A stretch of 49,150 nt of DNA from an uncultured Bacteroidales bacterium (GCA_902788275.1 CADAJV010000007.1:1-49150); one strand, 5' to 3'. Counted from the stretch's first letter, positions 1-8,524 are shown. Notes: generated from the letters alone by a model not told the origin. Program-made: numbers and translations.

Positions 1-24
1 GACAAATAGGTATGACTGACTTGA

Positions 25-82
25 CTCTCCCTCTAAGATAGAGGGAGTACCCCGAAGGGGGGAGGGCGTATGATACTAACTT
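25..82. repeat. REP-like intergenic element, copy A
   Basis: A 9-bp perfect stem at 27-35 and 39-47 (loop AGA) is followed by CCCC-GAA-GGGG at 50-60 and then the tail GCGTATGATACTAACT. The same layout recurs at 143-199 and, inverted, at 49073-49129. It lies outside any gene. It resembles bacterial REP or MITE-type palindromic elements. No mobilising gene is in the window. Confidence 0.6.
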
Positions 83-142
83 TCCCCGGACACCAATATC
101 TTTCTTACGGCCCTTTTTTATAGTTACTCTCATACGCTCCTT

Positions 143-199
143 TGAAAGTTAGAGGGGGTGGCTGCGGAGCTCCGCAGACGGGGGCGTATGATACTAACT
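143..199. repeat. REP-like intergenic element, copy B
   Basis: This copy has a degenerate first half (GTTAGAGGGGGTGG), a 16-bp perfect palindrome at 162-177, and the same tail GCGTATGATACTAACT at 184-199 as copies A and C. A degenerate inverted tail (ACTCTCATACGCTCC) lies just before it at 125-139, so several element halves are packed into the first 200 bases. Confidence 0.55.
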
Positions 200-264
200 A
201 AAAGATAACAGAGGACAGAGAACAGATGCGCATAAGAGTGACTCTCTGCGCACAGCAATGATAC

Positions 265-302
265 ATTATGCGCCCCAGGCTTATGGACCTGGGGCGCATA
301 AT
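265..302 (-). terminator. Strong hairpin downstream of typA
   Basis: A perfect 15-bp stem (265-279 with 288-302, loop 280-287) lies about 40 bases past the typA stop codon. On the minus strand no clear T-run follows it. It may work as a bidirectional or imperfect terminator, or as a 3' mRNA-stabilising hairpin. Confidence 0.5.
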
Positions 303-320
303 TATAAATTTCTGAAAAAT

Positions 321-348
321 TTCTGGTAATTTCTTTCAGTCCTTACTC
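321..348. repeat. Short interspersed repeat (TTCTGGTAATTTCTTTCAG family), copy 1
   Basis: Related text recurs at 21702-21733 and 23500-23531. This copy runs into the typA stop codon (343-345), so the repeat supplies the last bases of the gene. The function is unknown. Confidence 0.45.
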
Positions 349-2142
349 CCTGTCGGCGCGCTTGCGCTGCATGTGGTCGAGGATAATCTTGCGCATGCGG
401 ATACTCTTGGGTGTCACCTCCACATACTCGTCGGCCTTGATATACTCCAGCGCCTCCTCAAGGCTGAACTCCACGGCGGGAATGATGTGGGCCTTCTCGT
501 CAGTGCCGCTGGCGCGCACGTTGGTCAGCTGCTTCGACTTAGTCACGTTGACCACCAGGTCAATCTCGTGGACATGCTCGCCCACCACCTGGCCGCCATA
601 GACCTGGTCCTGCGGATGGATGAAGAATCGGCCACGGTCCTGCAGCTTGTCGAGCGCATAGGCAAAGGCCGTGCCGCTTTCCAGGGCCACGATGGAGCCA
701 TTGACGCGACGGGTGATGTCGCCCTTGTAGGGCTGGTATTCCTTGTAGCGGTGGGCCATGATGGCCTCGCCCTGCGAGGCGGTGAGTATGTTGGTGCGCA
801 GGCCTATGATGCCGCGCGAGGGAATGTCGAAGGTTATGGTCACGCGGTCGTCCTTGCTCTCCATGGAGGTCATGTCGCCCTTGCGGCGGGTGATCATGTC
901 GATTATCTTGCTTGAGAACTCCTCGGGCACATTGATGGTCAGCTCCTCCACGGGCTCACACTTGCGGCCGTCAATCTCCTTGTATATCACCTGGGGCTGG
1001 CCCACCTGCAGTTCATAGCCCTCGCGCCTCATCGTCTCGATGAGCACACTGAGGTGCAGCACGCCGCGGCCCGACACGTTCCAGCTGTCGAAGTTGTCGG
1101 TCTTCTCCACCTTGAGCGCCAGGTTTTTTTGCAATTCCTTCATCAGGCGATCCTCTATCTGACGGCTGGTGCAGTACTTGCCCTCCTTGCCGAAGAAGGG
1201 CGAGTTGTTGATGGTGAAGAGCATCGACATGGTGGGCTCGTCAATGGTGATGGGCGGCATGGGCTCGGGGTTCTCAAAGTCGCAGATGGTGTCGCCAATC
1301 TCAAAGTTCTCCAGTCCGATGATGGAGCAGATGTCGCCGCACGGCACCTCGGCCACGCGCTTGCTGCCCATGCCCTCAAAGGTGTGCAGCTCCTTTATCT
1401 TGGTCTTCTCCATCGAGCCGTCGCGGTGGGCAATGGTGATATTCTCGCCCTCCCTGACCGTGCCCCTGTTTACGCGGCCCACGGCAATGCGGCCCGTGTA
1501 GTTGGAGTAGTCGAGCGAGGTGATGAGCATCTGCGTGGTGCCCTCGTTCTGCTTGGGGGCAGGTATGACCTCCACAATCTTGTCGAGCAGATAGTTGATG
1601 TCGCTGGTAGGCGTGTTGTAATCGGGGCCCATCCAGCCCTGCTTGGCCGAGCCATAGACCACGGGGAAGTCCAGCTGGTCCTCAGTGGCGCCGAGCGAGA
1701 ACATCAGGTCAAACACCATCTCGTACACCTCCTCGGGGCGGCAGTTGGGCTTGTCCACCTTGTTGACCACCACTATGGGCTTCAGGCCAATCTGCAGGGC
1801 CTTCTCCAGCACAAAGCGGGTCTGCGGCATCGGCCCCTCAAAGGCATCCACCAGCAGCAGGCAGCCGTCGGCCATGTTGAGCACGCGCTCCACCTCGCCG
1901 CCGAAGTCGCTGTGGCCCGGGGTGTCGATGATATTGATTTTTACGTCCTTATAGTTGATGCTGACATTCTTGGAGAGAATCGTGATGCCGCGTTCGCGCT
2001 CCAGGTCGTTGTTGTCAAGTATCAGAGTGCCCGTCTCCTGATTGCTGCGGAAGAGGTGACCCGCCAGCAGCATCTTGTCCACCAGCGTAGTCTTGCCGTG
2101 GTCCACATGGGCAATAATTGCTATGTTGCGTATCTCCGTCAT
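343..2142 (-). CDS. typA: Ribosome-associated translational GTPase TypA/BipA
   Basis: Translation-factor GTPase of the EF-G/LepA class that binds the ribosome and is linked to 50S assembly and stress or cold adaptation. At 599 residues it is the usual family length. Visible G-domain motifs are G1 [10 protein letters not shown] (residues 11-20), the switch region RERGITI, G3 DTPGHSDF (73-80) and G4 NKVD (127-130). EF-G-like domains and the BipA C-terminal region (residues [10 protein letters not shown], then YGGQVVGEH) follow. The ATG is preceded by a TAACTTCG promoter element at 2169-2176. The gene is monocistronic: a tRNA on the same strand lies upstream and a hairpin downstream. Its last codons overlap an interspersed repeat (321-348). 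Confidence 0.97.
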   Translation of the reverse strand: MTEIRNIAIIAHVDHGKTTLVDKMLLAGHLFRSNQETGTLILDNNDLERERGITILSKNVSINYKDVKINIIDTPGHSDFGGEVERVLNMADGCLLLVDAFEGPMPQTRFVLEKALQIGLKPIVVVNKVDKPNCRPEEVYEMVFDLMFSLGATEDQLDFPVVYGSAKQGWMGPDYNTPTSDINYLLDKIVEVIPAPKQNEGTTQMLITSLDYSNYTGRIAVGRVNRGTVREGENITIAHRDGSMEKTKIKELHTFEGMGSKRVAEVPCGDICSIIGLENFEIGDTICDFENPEPMPPITIDEPTMSMLFTINNSPFFGKEGKYCTSRQIEDRLMKELQKNLALKVEKTDNFDSWNVSGRGVLHLSVLIETMRREGYELQVGQPQVIYKEIDGRKCEPVEELTINVPEEFSSKIIDMITRRKGDMTSMESKDDRVTITFDIPSRGIIGLRTNILTASQGEAIMAHRYKEYQPYKGDITRRVNGSIVALESGTAFAYALDKLQDRGRFFIHPQDQVYGGQVVGEHVHEIDLVVNVTKSKQLTNVRASGTDEKAHIIPAVEFSLEEALEYIKADEYVEVTPKSIRMRKIILDHMQRKRADRE

Positions 2143-2168
2143 AAAAACAAGAATTCTCGTTTGCGGCG

Positions 2169-2176
2169 CGAAGTTA
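2169..2176 (-). promoter_or_regulatory. Bacteroidetes -7 element for typA
   Basis: The minus strand reads TAACTTCG, a one-base variant of TAnnTTTG, 27 bases before the typA ATG. This implies a leader of roughly 20 bases. No clear -33 TTTG was found. Confidence 0.5.
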
Positions 2177-2216
2177 CGAAAAAATCCTCACACCTTATTA
2201 TATAATAGGCCAAAAA

Positions 2217-2293
2217 GCAGTTGGCACAGATTACAGTCTCTGCGAAATAGTCATGCTCTCTCTGCGCCAACATCTGTGTCATTGCCTATAAAA
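2217..2293. repeat. 77-bp dispersed repeat, left copy
   Basis: Matches 48976-49052 over 77 bases with a single C/T difference, in the same orientation and 46.8 kb away. It contains the inverted pair GTTGGCACAGA and TCTG(C/T)GCCAAC, giving an 11-bp stem around a loop of about 40 bases. The right copy has the perfect stem and this one has one mismatch. It lies between typA and a repeat field, with no ORF. Confidence 0.75.
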
Positions 2294-2386
2294 TATTAAA
2301 ATGTTTTTTGCACACATTCCTGCATTGTTCCGGTTAAAGAGCTGAAAAACAGACGGTTTAATATGCAGGGCAATTTAGCCCTGTGG

Positions 2387-2610
2387 AAATCAAAACTAAA
2401 AGCCTTGAAAAAAAATCTAAGAGCCTTGAAACGAAATCTAAGAGCCTTGAAAATGACGGCTCGAGGCTCTTAGATTTTTTTTCCACGGAGTTAGTTTATT
2501 TTTCCACGGAGTTAATTCAACGGGATTAGATTTCAATTTCACAGACTTCGATTTCAAATTCACAGACTTCGATTTCAATTTCACAGACTTCGATTTCAAA
2601 TTCACAGGAA
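2387..2610. repeat. Field of degenerate repeats with exact 21-bp period
   Basis: Three unrelated motif families follow one another, each with a 21-bp step. AGCCTTGAAA occurs at 2401, 2422 and 2443. TTCCACGGAGTTA occurs at 2481 and 2502. ACAGACTTCGATTTCAA occurs at 2541, 2562 and 2583, with a broken copy at 2604. An inverted AGGCTCTTAGATTT sits at 2464-2477. There is no ORF and no match to a known RNA. Confidence 0.7.
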
Positions 2611-2694
2611 AAAGGCTCGACCCGACGAACTAAGGACTCGGCGCGACGCGCCATGACGAGGCGAGACCAGGACAAGGAAATGAAAAAGTGGGAA

Positions 2695-2730
2695 TAAAAA
2701 AAGTAAGGGAGTCACGAATTGTGACTCCCT
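2695..2730 (-). terminator. Intrinsic terminator of tRNA-Asn
   Basis: On the minus strand a 10-bp stem (2706-2715 with 2721-2730, loop of 5) lies 7 bases after the encoded CCA and is followed by a T-rich tract (the complement of 2695-2701). Confidence 0.8.
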
Positions 2731-2737
2731 TGGTGGT

Positions 2738-2814
2738 TGGCGCTTCAGGATGGGCTTGAACCAACGACCCCCTGATTAACAGTCAGGTGCTCTAACCAAC
2801 TGAGCTACTGAAGC
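2738..2814 (-). tRNA. tRNA-Asn (anticodon GTT)
   Basis: The cloverleaf is complete: acceptor GCTTCAG/CTGAAGC, anticodon stem CCTGA/TCAGG enclosing loop CTGTTAA (anticodon GTT), and T-loop GGTTCAAGCC. Discriminator G is followed by an encoded CCA at 2738-2740. A single gene with its own terminator, transcribed on the minus strand. Confidence 0.97.
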
Positions 2815-2892
2815 AGGTGCTTGCGCGGGGTTTTTATACCCTCTTTCTGCGTTTTGCGGTGCAAAGGTAATGGTTTTTCTGAAATAAAGCGG

Positions 2893-2900
2893 TATCTTTG
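2893..2900 (+). promoter_or_regulatory. Bacteroidetes -7 element for the S41 protease gene
   Basis: TATCTTTG is a perfect TAnnTTTG match ending 21 bases before the ATG at 2922. It decides the start: a longer reading frame from TTG at 2898 would begin inside the promoter. Confidence 0.65.
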
Positions 2901-2921
2901 CAGAAAAATTTTGTCCTGACT

Positions 2922-4568
2922 ATGAAAAAAGTTTGTTTTTCCCTTTTGATATGTCTTGCCGCCACTGCGGCGATGGCCCAGAACCTGCAAAACGCCTCTA
3001 AGCAGCTGAAGGTATTCAATCAGCTCTACAAGACGCTGGACATGTACTACGTGGACACGCTGGATGCCGAGAAGAACATCACCACGGCCATCAATGCCAT
3101 GCTCTACGACCTGGACCCCTACACGGAGTACTACACTGCCAAAACGGCCAGGGAACTCAACACCATGACCACGGGCAAATATGCGGGCGTGGGCATGCTG
3201 ATACATTATTATAAGGCTGAGGACCGCTGCGTGGCCTACCAACTCTTTGAGGACAAGCCGGCGCAGAAAGCCGGCATCAAGGTGGGCGACGTGATTCTCT
3301 CCATCGACGGCAAGGAGATGGGCCCCAAGGGCAGCAAGCCGGTCAACGATTTCACCAACTCAGTGAGCAGCGCCCTGCGCGGCGACCCTAACACCGTGGC
3401 CCACGTGAGGGTGAAGCGCCTGACGGACACGCTGGACATTGACATCACCCGCGCCAGCGTGCAGCTGCCGGCCATGCCCTACAGCGGCTTGGTTGACGGC
3501 GACGTGGGCTACATCTACCTCAGCTCCTTCACCACCGACTGCTCAGATGACGTGCGCCAGGCCGTGCGTAACCTGAAGGAGCAGGGTGCCAAGAGCATTG
3601 TGCTGGACCTCCGCAACAATGGCGGCGGACTGGCCAACGAGGCGGTGAAGATTGTCAATATCTTTGTGGAGAAGGGCAAACTGATACTGAAGATGAAGGG
3701 CAAGGTGGCTGCCGCCAACACCTCCTACGCCACGCAGGGCATCCCCGAGGACCTGGACATCCCCCTGGCTGTGCTGGTCAACGGTGCCTCGGCATCGTCG
3801 TCGGAAATTGTCTGCGGCTCGCTGCAAGACCTGGACCGCGCCGTGATAGTGGGCGAGCGCACCTTTGGCAAGGGACTGGTACAGCAGCCTCATGAGCTGC
3901 CGTATGACGGAGTGCTCAAGCTGACCACCAGCCACTACTACATCCCCTCGGGCCGATGCATACAGGCCCTGGACTACAGCCACCGCACTGACAACGGCGA
4001 GGCCTACCGCACGCCCGACAGCCTGACCCACACCTTCTACACCGAGGCGGGCCGCCCGGTGAAGGACGGCGGCGGCATAACGCCTGACATAACGGTAAGC
4101 GACACCATCCCCACCCTGCTGGCCTACCTGCGCAACAGCGATGAATACTTTGACTGGCTCAACGCCTACTGCCGCTCGCACGAGACCATCAGCCCCGCCG
4201 GCGAGTTTGGCATAAGCGACGAGGATTATGAGGCCTTCACCGACAGCATCGTGAAGTCGGGCTTCACCCCTGAGAACAGAAGCAAGAGGGTTGTGGAGCA
4301 GCTACGCAAAATACTGAAGGCCGAGGATGCCTCGGAGGAGGCTATGCAAAACCTCAGCACGCTGGAGGAGAGCCTCAAGCCCGACCTTGCCAAAATTCTG
4401 GCGCAGCATAAGGACAAGATGAGCCGCTGCATCAATGCCGACATCTGCGACCGCTACTACTACAGCGCCGGGGCGCAGCAAAACGCCCTGCTGCATGACG
4501 TGCAGCTGGACGCCGCCGTAGCCGTACTGAAGGACAGCAAGCGATACAAAGAGATTTTGGGGCAATAG
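2922..4568 (+). CDS. Exported S41 (C-terminal processing) peptidase with PDZ domain
   Basis: Periplasmic or envelope serine protease of the CtpA/Prc family, 548 residues, which cleaves protein C-termini. Residues 1-20 form a signal peptide ending AMAQ. A PDZ domain follows at about residues 88-175 (GVGM at the start, then AGIKVGDVILSIDG). The S41 core holds the serine loop NGASASSSE (from residue 287) and the lysine in ERTFGKG (K317), giving the Ser-Lys dyad. A C-terminal helical extension of about 150 residues follows. The start was chosen by the promoter at 2893-2900 and the signal peptide. It converges on gpmI with a shared terminator between them. A second S41 protease lies at 16209-17804. 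The substrate is unknown. Confidence 0.93.
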   Translation: MKKVCFSLLICLAATAAMAQNLQNASKQLKVFNQLYKTLDMYYVDTLDAEKNITTAINAMLYDLDPYTEYYTAKTARELNTMTTGKYAGVGMLIHYYKAEDRCVAYQLFEDKPAQKAGIKVGDVILSIDGKEMGPKGSKPVNDFTNSVSSALRGDPNTVAHVRVKRLTDTLDIDITRASVQLPAMPYSGLVDGDVGYIYLSSFTTDCSDDVRQAVRNLKEQGAKSIVLDLRNNGGGLANEAVKIVNIFVEKGKLILKMKGKVAAANTSYATQGIPEDLDIPLAVLVNGASASSSEIVCGSLQDLDRAVIVGERTFGKGLVQQPHELPYDGVLKLTTSHYYIPSGRCIQALDYSHRTDNGEAYRTPDSLTHTFYTEAGRPVKDGGGITPDITVSDTIPTLLAYLRNSDEYFDWLNAYCRSHETISPAGEFGISDEDYEAFTDSIVKSGFTPENRSKRVVEQLRKILKAEDASEEAMQNLSTLEESLKPDLAKILAQHKDKMSRCINADICDRYYYSAGAQQNALLHDVQLDAAVAVLKDSKRYKEILGQ

Positions 4569-4592
4569 CCAACGGCCATTAGAAAGAAAAAC

Positions 4593-4646
4593 AATAACCG
4601 TCAGCCTTAAGTCCGGCATATCATCGGGACTTGGCTGACGGTTATT
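4593..4646. terminator. Bidirectional terminator between S41 protease and gpmI
   Basis: A 14-bp perfect stem (4593-4606 with 4633-4646) continues inward as AAGTCC/GGACTT. A-rich sequence lies on the left and T-rich on the right, so it can end transcripts from both convergent genes. Confidence 0.85.
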
Positions 4647-4676
4647 ACTTATTATTGGTTTACTGGCTCTTGCCGG

Positions 4677-6212
4677 CTAATCTTCAATCAGATTCTGACC
4701 CGTCATCTCCTTAGGCTGCTCAAGGCCCATGATGTGGAGAATGCTGGGAGCCACGTCGGCCAGGATGCCGTCCTTGACCTTGGCGGCCTTATTCTCAGTG
4801 ATGTAGATAAACGGCACGGGATTGAGCGAGTGGGCAGTGTTGGGAGTGCCGTCGGCATTGAGAGCGTGGTCGGCATTGCCGTGGTCGGCAATGATGATGG
4901 TCTCGTAGCCGGTCTCATTAGCTGCTGTCACCACGTCCTTGACGCAGGCGTCAACGGCCACCACGGCCTTCTCGATGGCCTCGTAAACGCCAGTGTGGCC
5001 CACCATGTCGCCATTGGCGAAGTTAACCACGATGAAGTCATAGACATTCTTCCTGATAGACTCCACGAGTTTGTCCTTAACCTCGTAGGCCGACATCTCG
5101 GGCTTGAGGTCGTAGGTAGCCACCTTGGGCGATGCCACGAGGGTGCGGTCCTCGCCCTCATAGGGAGCCTCGCGACCGCCATTGAAGAAGAAGGTGACGT
5201 GAGCATACTTCTCAGTCTCTGCGGTGTGGAGCTGGCGCAGGCCCTTGCTGCTGATGTACTCGCCGAGAGTGTTGTCAACATTCTCCTTGGGGAAGAGGAT
5301 GCCCACGCCCTTGAAGCTGGCGTCGTAGGGAGTCATGCAGTAATACTTGAGGCCGGGGATGGTGTGCATACCCTCCTCGGGCATGTCCTGCTGGGTGAGC
5401 ACGATGGTGAGCTCCTTGGCGCGGTCGTTGCGGAAATTGATGAAGATAACTACATCGCCCTCCTTGATGGTGCCGTTGACATTGGCATTGATGAGTGGCT
5501 CCATAAACTCGTCGGTGTCCTTGTGCTCCTCGGTGTCGGAGTCGTAGCAGAACTGCACTCCCTCCACCATGTCGGCAACCTCCTTGCCCTTGCCGTGAAT
5601 AAGCTGGTCGTAGGCAATCTTGATACGGTTCCAACGCTTGTCGCGGTCCATGGCGTAGAAACGGCCGATGATTGAGGCCACGGCGGCACCATTCTTGTCG
5701 CAATGCTCGGTAAGCTGGCTGATGAAGCCCTTGCCCGAGCGGGGGTCGGTGTCGCGGCCGTCCATAAAGCAATGAACGAAGGTGCGGCCGTCGAGGCCAT
5801 ACTCATGGGCAATCTCAATGAGCTTAAACATGTGGTCGAGGCTGGAGTGGACGCCGCCATCGGAGGTAAGGCCCATAATGTGGAGGTTCTTGCCGGTCTC
5901 CTTGGCGTAGGAGTAGGCCTCCTTCACCTGCGCATTGTCGCGGATGGAGCCGTCGGCGCAGGCACGGTTGATTTTTACGAGGTCCTGATAGACAATGCGG
6001 CCGGCACCGATATTGAGGTGACCGACCTCGGAGTTGCCCATCTGGCCGTCGGGCAGGCCCACATACTCACCGCTGGCCTGCAGCTGCGAGTGAGCATAAT
6101 TGGCGTTGAGATAGTCAAGATAGGGAGTAGGGGTGCAGCTGATAACGTCGTCTTTCTGCTTATCGCCGATTCCCCATCCGTCGAGAATCATAAGTAATGC
6201 TTTCTTTGCCAT
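4677..6212 (-). CDS. gpmI: 2,3-bisphosphoglycerate-independent phosphoglycerate mutase
   Basis: Cytosolic glycolytic and gluconeogenic enzyme interconverting 3- and 2-phosphoglycerate, of the Mn-dependent alkaline-phosphatase fold. It has 511 residues, the usual length. Visible motifs are DGWG (metal ligand D11), the nucleophile serine in [15 protein letters not shown] (S61), the substrate loop HCFMDGRDT, and the C-terminal metal-binding [10 protein letters not shown]. The ATG is preceded by AT-rich sequence, and no clean -7 element was identified. It is transcribed alone between the shared terminator and the BACON-like lipoprotein gene. Confidence 0.97.
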   Translation of the reverse strand: MAKKALLMILDGWGIGDKQKDDVISCTPTPYLDYLNANYAHSQLQASGEYVGLPDGQMGNSEVGHLNIGAGRIVYQDLVKINRACADGSIRDNAQVKEAYSYAKETGKNLHIMGLTSDGGVHSSLDHMFKLIEIAHEYGLDGRTFVHCFMDGRDTDPRSGKGFISQLTEHCDKNGAAVASIIGRFYAMDRDKRWNRIKIAYDQLIHGKGKEVADMVEGVQFCYDSDTEEHKDTDEFMEPLINANVNGTIKEGDVVIFINFRNDRAKELTIVLTQQDMPEEGMHTIPGLKYYCMTPYDASFKGVGILFPKENVDNTLGEYISSKGLRQLHTAETEKYAHVTFFFNGGREAPYEGEDRTLVASPKVATYDLKPEMSAYEVKDKLVESIRKNVYDFIVVNFANGDMVGHTGVYEAIEKAVVAVDACVKDVVTAANETGYETIIIADHGNADHALNADGTPNTAHSLNPVPFIYITENKAAKVKDGILADVAPSILHIMGLEQPKEMTGQNLIED

Positions 6213-6314
6213 ATTTTTAGAGTTTTAAAAGTTCGAAAGTTCAAGAGTACCGATTTGCTCTCACGGCTCCTTCCAACCAATGGTCGCGATAACTACGGCA
6301 CTCGGGAGTTTGTT

Positions 6315-7016
6315 TTATTTTTCCTGCACAATGGTCACCGTGGTCTTGGCTCCGGTGGACGAGAGCAGGGTGACATTGGCCTTGCGCTCGGCTCCAGTGG
6401 TGTTCTGGCCAATGGTCAGGGTAACAGTGTTGTCGCCCTTGGCGAGAGAGGTCTGTTCAATAGCAAGCCACTCCTGGTCGGAGGAGATAGTGGCATCGGC
6501 ATAGAGCACAGCGCTGACAGTAGTCGTCTGTGCTGCTGCGCCAACCTTCTTGCTGAACGATGCGCCAACATAGGTTGAGGCATCGGTGTAAACGGCCGCA
6601 GGTTCAACCACGTTAAGATGGTTGAGCTGCAGGTAGAGCAGCGAGATGGTGTGGCCATTGGCCTTAAGGAGAACAGCCGTACGGCGCACCGCATCAGTGG
6701 TATTGGGCTCGATGCTTACCGGTCGCAAAAAGACCTTCTCGCTACCATAGACATAGTCAAACTTTTCTTCGTCCTTCTGCGTACCAGTCTGGGTAAAGAG
6801 CATCCAGCTGCACTGAGTATCGGCCACCCACGGGTCAGTGGAGCGCAGCATGAGGGTATCGTCTGTCTGGTCGGCATAGAGCCCGACTATCGGACCGTCG
6901 GTTAAGCGCGACGTAATGCCAAGAGTGTGGTAGTTGGGATCACTCTCGCTACAACTATTCATTGTGAGCATTGTGCATAGCACAGCACACATGAGAAGGG
7001 TTATTTTCTTCATCAT
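6315..7016 (-). CDS. Probable lipoprotein with two BACON-like domains
   Basis: Envelope protein of 233 residues with a lipoprotein-type signal: MMKKITLL, a hydrophobic stretch, then NSC followed by SESD. Two Ig-like repeats are visible. The first contains CSWMLFTQTG and EPNTTDAVRRTAVL. The second contains QEWLAIEQTSL, GDNTVTLTIGQNTTGAERK and TTVTIVQEK, close to the BACON consensus. BACON domains are common in Bacteroidetes surface proteins and may bind glycans or mucin. The start was chosen at the Met pair 7016/7013. An upstream in-frame ATG at 7058 lies inside the promoter at 7056-7063. No SusC/SusD genes or enzymes adjoin it, so the ligand is unknown. Confidence 0.75.
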   Translation of the reverse strand: MMKKITLLMCAVLCTMLTMNSCSESDPNYHTLGITSRLTDGPIVGLYADQTDDTLMLRSTDPWVADTQCSWMLFTQTGTQKDEEKFDYVYGSEKVFLRPVSIEPNTTDAVRRTAVLLKANGHTISLLYLQLNHLNVVEPAAVYTDASTYVGASFSKKVGAAAQTTTVSAVLYADATISSDQEWLAIEQTSLAKGDNTVTLTIGQNTTGAERKANVTLLSSTGAKTTVTIVQEK

Positions 7017-7055
7017 AAGGTATCTCTTTATTAAGTGAATCATCGTTTCGGGGTG

Positions 7056-7063
7056 CAAAGTTA
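7056..7063 (-). promoter_or_regulatory. Bacteroidetes -7 element for the BACON-like lipoprotein
   Basis: The minus strand reads TAACTTTG, a perfect TAnnTTTG match about 40 bases before the chosen start. Confidence 0.6.
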
Positions 7064-7199
7064 GTGCAAGCCGAGCGGAAAACCAAATTTTATTTGAGTT
7101 TTCCCAAGGCGCCGCCTAACTTGACTTGCAATGCAGGGCAAAGTCAACAATTTCACATCTTTTAATCCGTTGCATCCCTCATTAGTGAAGAAAAAGTCC

Positions 7200-7207
7200 T
7201 AACTTCG
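7200..7207 (+). promoter_or_regulatory. Possible promoter of the exported flavin pair
   Basis: TAACTTCG, a one-base variant of TAnnTTTG, lies 119 bases before the FMN_bind gene. The leader between them holds no hairpin I can support. It ends in the text repeat AATTAGAAATTAGAAATT that abuts the ATG. Confidence 0.35.
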
Positions 7208-7325
7208 CCGCGCAAAAGCCTATACCTTATTATAACACTGGCATCGCGAACCGAAGCAGTGCTGTCGCAAAGCGGAGCACGAAAAGCGGAGGCGAGAGCG
7301 AAGCGGCAATTAGAAATTAGAAATT

Positions 7326-7805
7326 ATGAAAACAAAGACAATCATTTTATCATTACTTCTCGTTGCCACCACAGTCATGGCGCAGCACGGTGGCAGCAGC
7401 AACGCCTCCTACAAGAATCCGCAACTGACTTCCAAGCACCTTGCCGCGCTCGGCATGGCCAACATCAAGGTGAAGCAAAAGAGCGAAGGTGTGTGGGTCA
7501 GCGACAAAGGGGTAACAATCTACTCCTCACACCCCTACGGCGACAACATCAAGGGCTTCAGCGGAGCTACGCCGCTCTTCATTGCCGTGGGCAAGAATGG
7601 CAAGATACAGGCTGTGGCACCGGCAGCCAACACCGAGACCTCCGACTTCTGGCAAAGGGTAAAGGACTCCAAGCTCTTTAAGGCTTGGAAGGGCCTCACC
7701 CCCGCCCAAGCCGCCAAGAAAAAGGTGGACGCCGTGAGCGGTGCCACCTATAGCTCGACCGCCGTAATCAAAACCGTGCAGGCAACTGCAAACAACATCA
7801 AATAA
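7326..7805 (+). CDS. Exported FMN-binding (FMN_bind/RnfG-like) protein with flavinylation motif
   Basis: A 159-residue secreted protein with a signal peptide (MKTKTIILSL to about residue 20, TVMAQ). The C-terminal half matches the FMN_bind fold found in RnfG, NqrC and NosR: GFSGATPLFIAVGKNGKIQAV, then VDAVSGATYSS at residues 134-144. In that family an ApbE flavin transferase attaches FMN covalently to the Thr of SGAT (here T141). It is one base upstream of an exported nitroreductase gene, so the two are probably one transcript and may form a redox relay outside the cytoplasm. The electron donor is not visible in this window, and apbE is not here. Confidence 0.88.
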   Translation: MKTKTIILSLLLVATTVMAQHGGSSNASYKNPQLTSKHLAALGMANIKVKQKSEGVWVSDKGVTIYSSHPYGDNIKGFSGATPLFIAVGKNGKIQAVAPAANTETSDFWQRVKDSKLFKAWKGLTPAQAAKKKVDAVSGATYSSTAVIKTVQATANNIK

Positions 7806-7806
7806 T

Positions 7807-8397
7807 ATGAAAACACTGAGAACAATCGTTGCCGTACTCGCTTGCCTGATTGCAGCGAACACATACGCAGAGAAAAAAGCCGACTTCTGGTCAGTGGTAA
7901 AGAACCGCACATCGGTGCGTCAGTGGGAGAATAAGCCTGTGGCCAAGGCCGACATTGAGGATCTGTTGCGCGCCGCCATGGCCGCCCCCACAGCAGTCAA
8001 CAAGCAGCCCTGGCGCTTCCTGGTCATCACTGATGCCGCCGAGCGCAATGCCCTGGCTGACAAGGTGGAGCGTGGCCAGATGTATAAAGATGCACCTGTG
8101 CTTATCGTAGTGTGCGGCGACATGGATGCCGCCCTGGAGGGCGAGGCACGCGAGTTCTGGGTGCAGGACTGCTCAGCCGCCACCGAGAATCTACTGCTGG
8201 CCGTCACCGCCAAGGGCCTCGGCGCAGTATGGACCGGCGTCTATCCCATCCAGAAGCGCACCCAAGCCCTGCAACAAGCCCTCGGCCTGCCACAGAATAT
8301 CGTGCCGCTTGACGTAGTGCTAATCGGCTACCCCAAGGACACCCCCAAGCCCAAGGACAAATGGAAACCCGAAAACATCCACTGGGAGAAGTGGTGA
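7807..8397 (+). CDS. Exported nitroreductase-family flavoprotein
   Basis: NAD(P)H-dependent FMN reductase family, 196 residues. The core shows the FMN phosphate-binding region NRTSVRQW (residues 33-40), AAPTAVNKQPWRF (59-71) and the late GLGAVWTGVYP loop. A signal peptide (MKTLRTIVAVLACLIAANTYA, about 21 residues) sits in front of the fold, which is unusual for an enzyme normally using cytosolic NAD(P)H. It starts one base after the FMN_bind stop codon, implying co-translation and joint function. The substrate (quinone, nitro compound or a partner flavoprotein) cannot be read from sequence. Confidence 0.9.
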   Translation: MKTLRTIVAVLACLIAANTYAEKKADFWSVVKNRTSVRQWENKPVAKADIEDLLRAAMAAPTAVNKQPWRFLVITDAAERNALADKVERGQMYKDAPVLIVVCGDMDAALEGEAREFWVQDCSAATENLLLAVTAKGLGAVWTGVYPIQKRTQALQQALGLPQNIVPLDVVLIGYPKDTPKPKDKWKPENIHWEKW

Positions 8398-8488
8398 AAA
8401 TCTTCCCTTAATCGACAAAATTGCCTATCAACAGCAGTTATCCAACCCGCCTCGCTTTTCGCGAAATACGAAAAACGGGGCGATTTTC

Positions 8489-8518
8489 TTGCTATTATAA
8501 CAATAATTATTATATTTG
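8489..8518 (+). promoter_or_regulatory. Promoter of the candidate structured RNA / TlpA leader
   Basis: TTG at 8489-8491 and TATATTTG at 8511-8518 (perfect TAnnTTTG) are separated by 19 bases, matching the Bacteroidetes -33/-7 arrangement. The predicted transcript begins near 8525, about 240 bases before the thioredoxin ATG. Confidence 0.65.
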
Positions 8519-8524
8519 TAACCG

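Noticed and set aside
1054-2205. A 383-residue plus-strand open frame opposite typA
   Set aside because: GC-rich antisense shadow of a full-length, motif-complete GTPase gene. It has no recognisable domain and low-complexity His/Ala/Val-rich sequence.
4734-5675. A 313-residue plus-strand frame opposite gpmI
   Set aside because: Shadow of gpmI, whose motifs are complete. The antisense translation is Val/Gly/Leu-rich with no domain.
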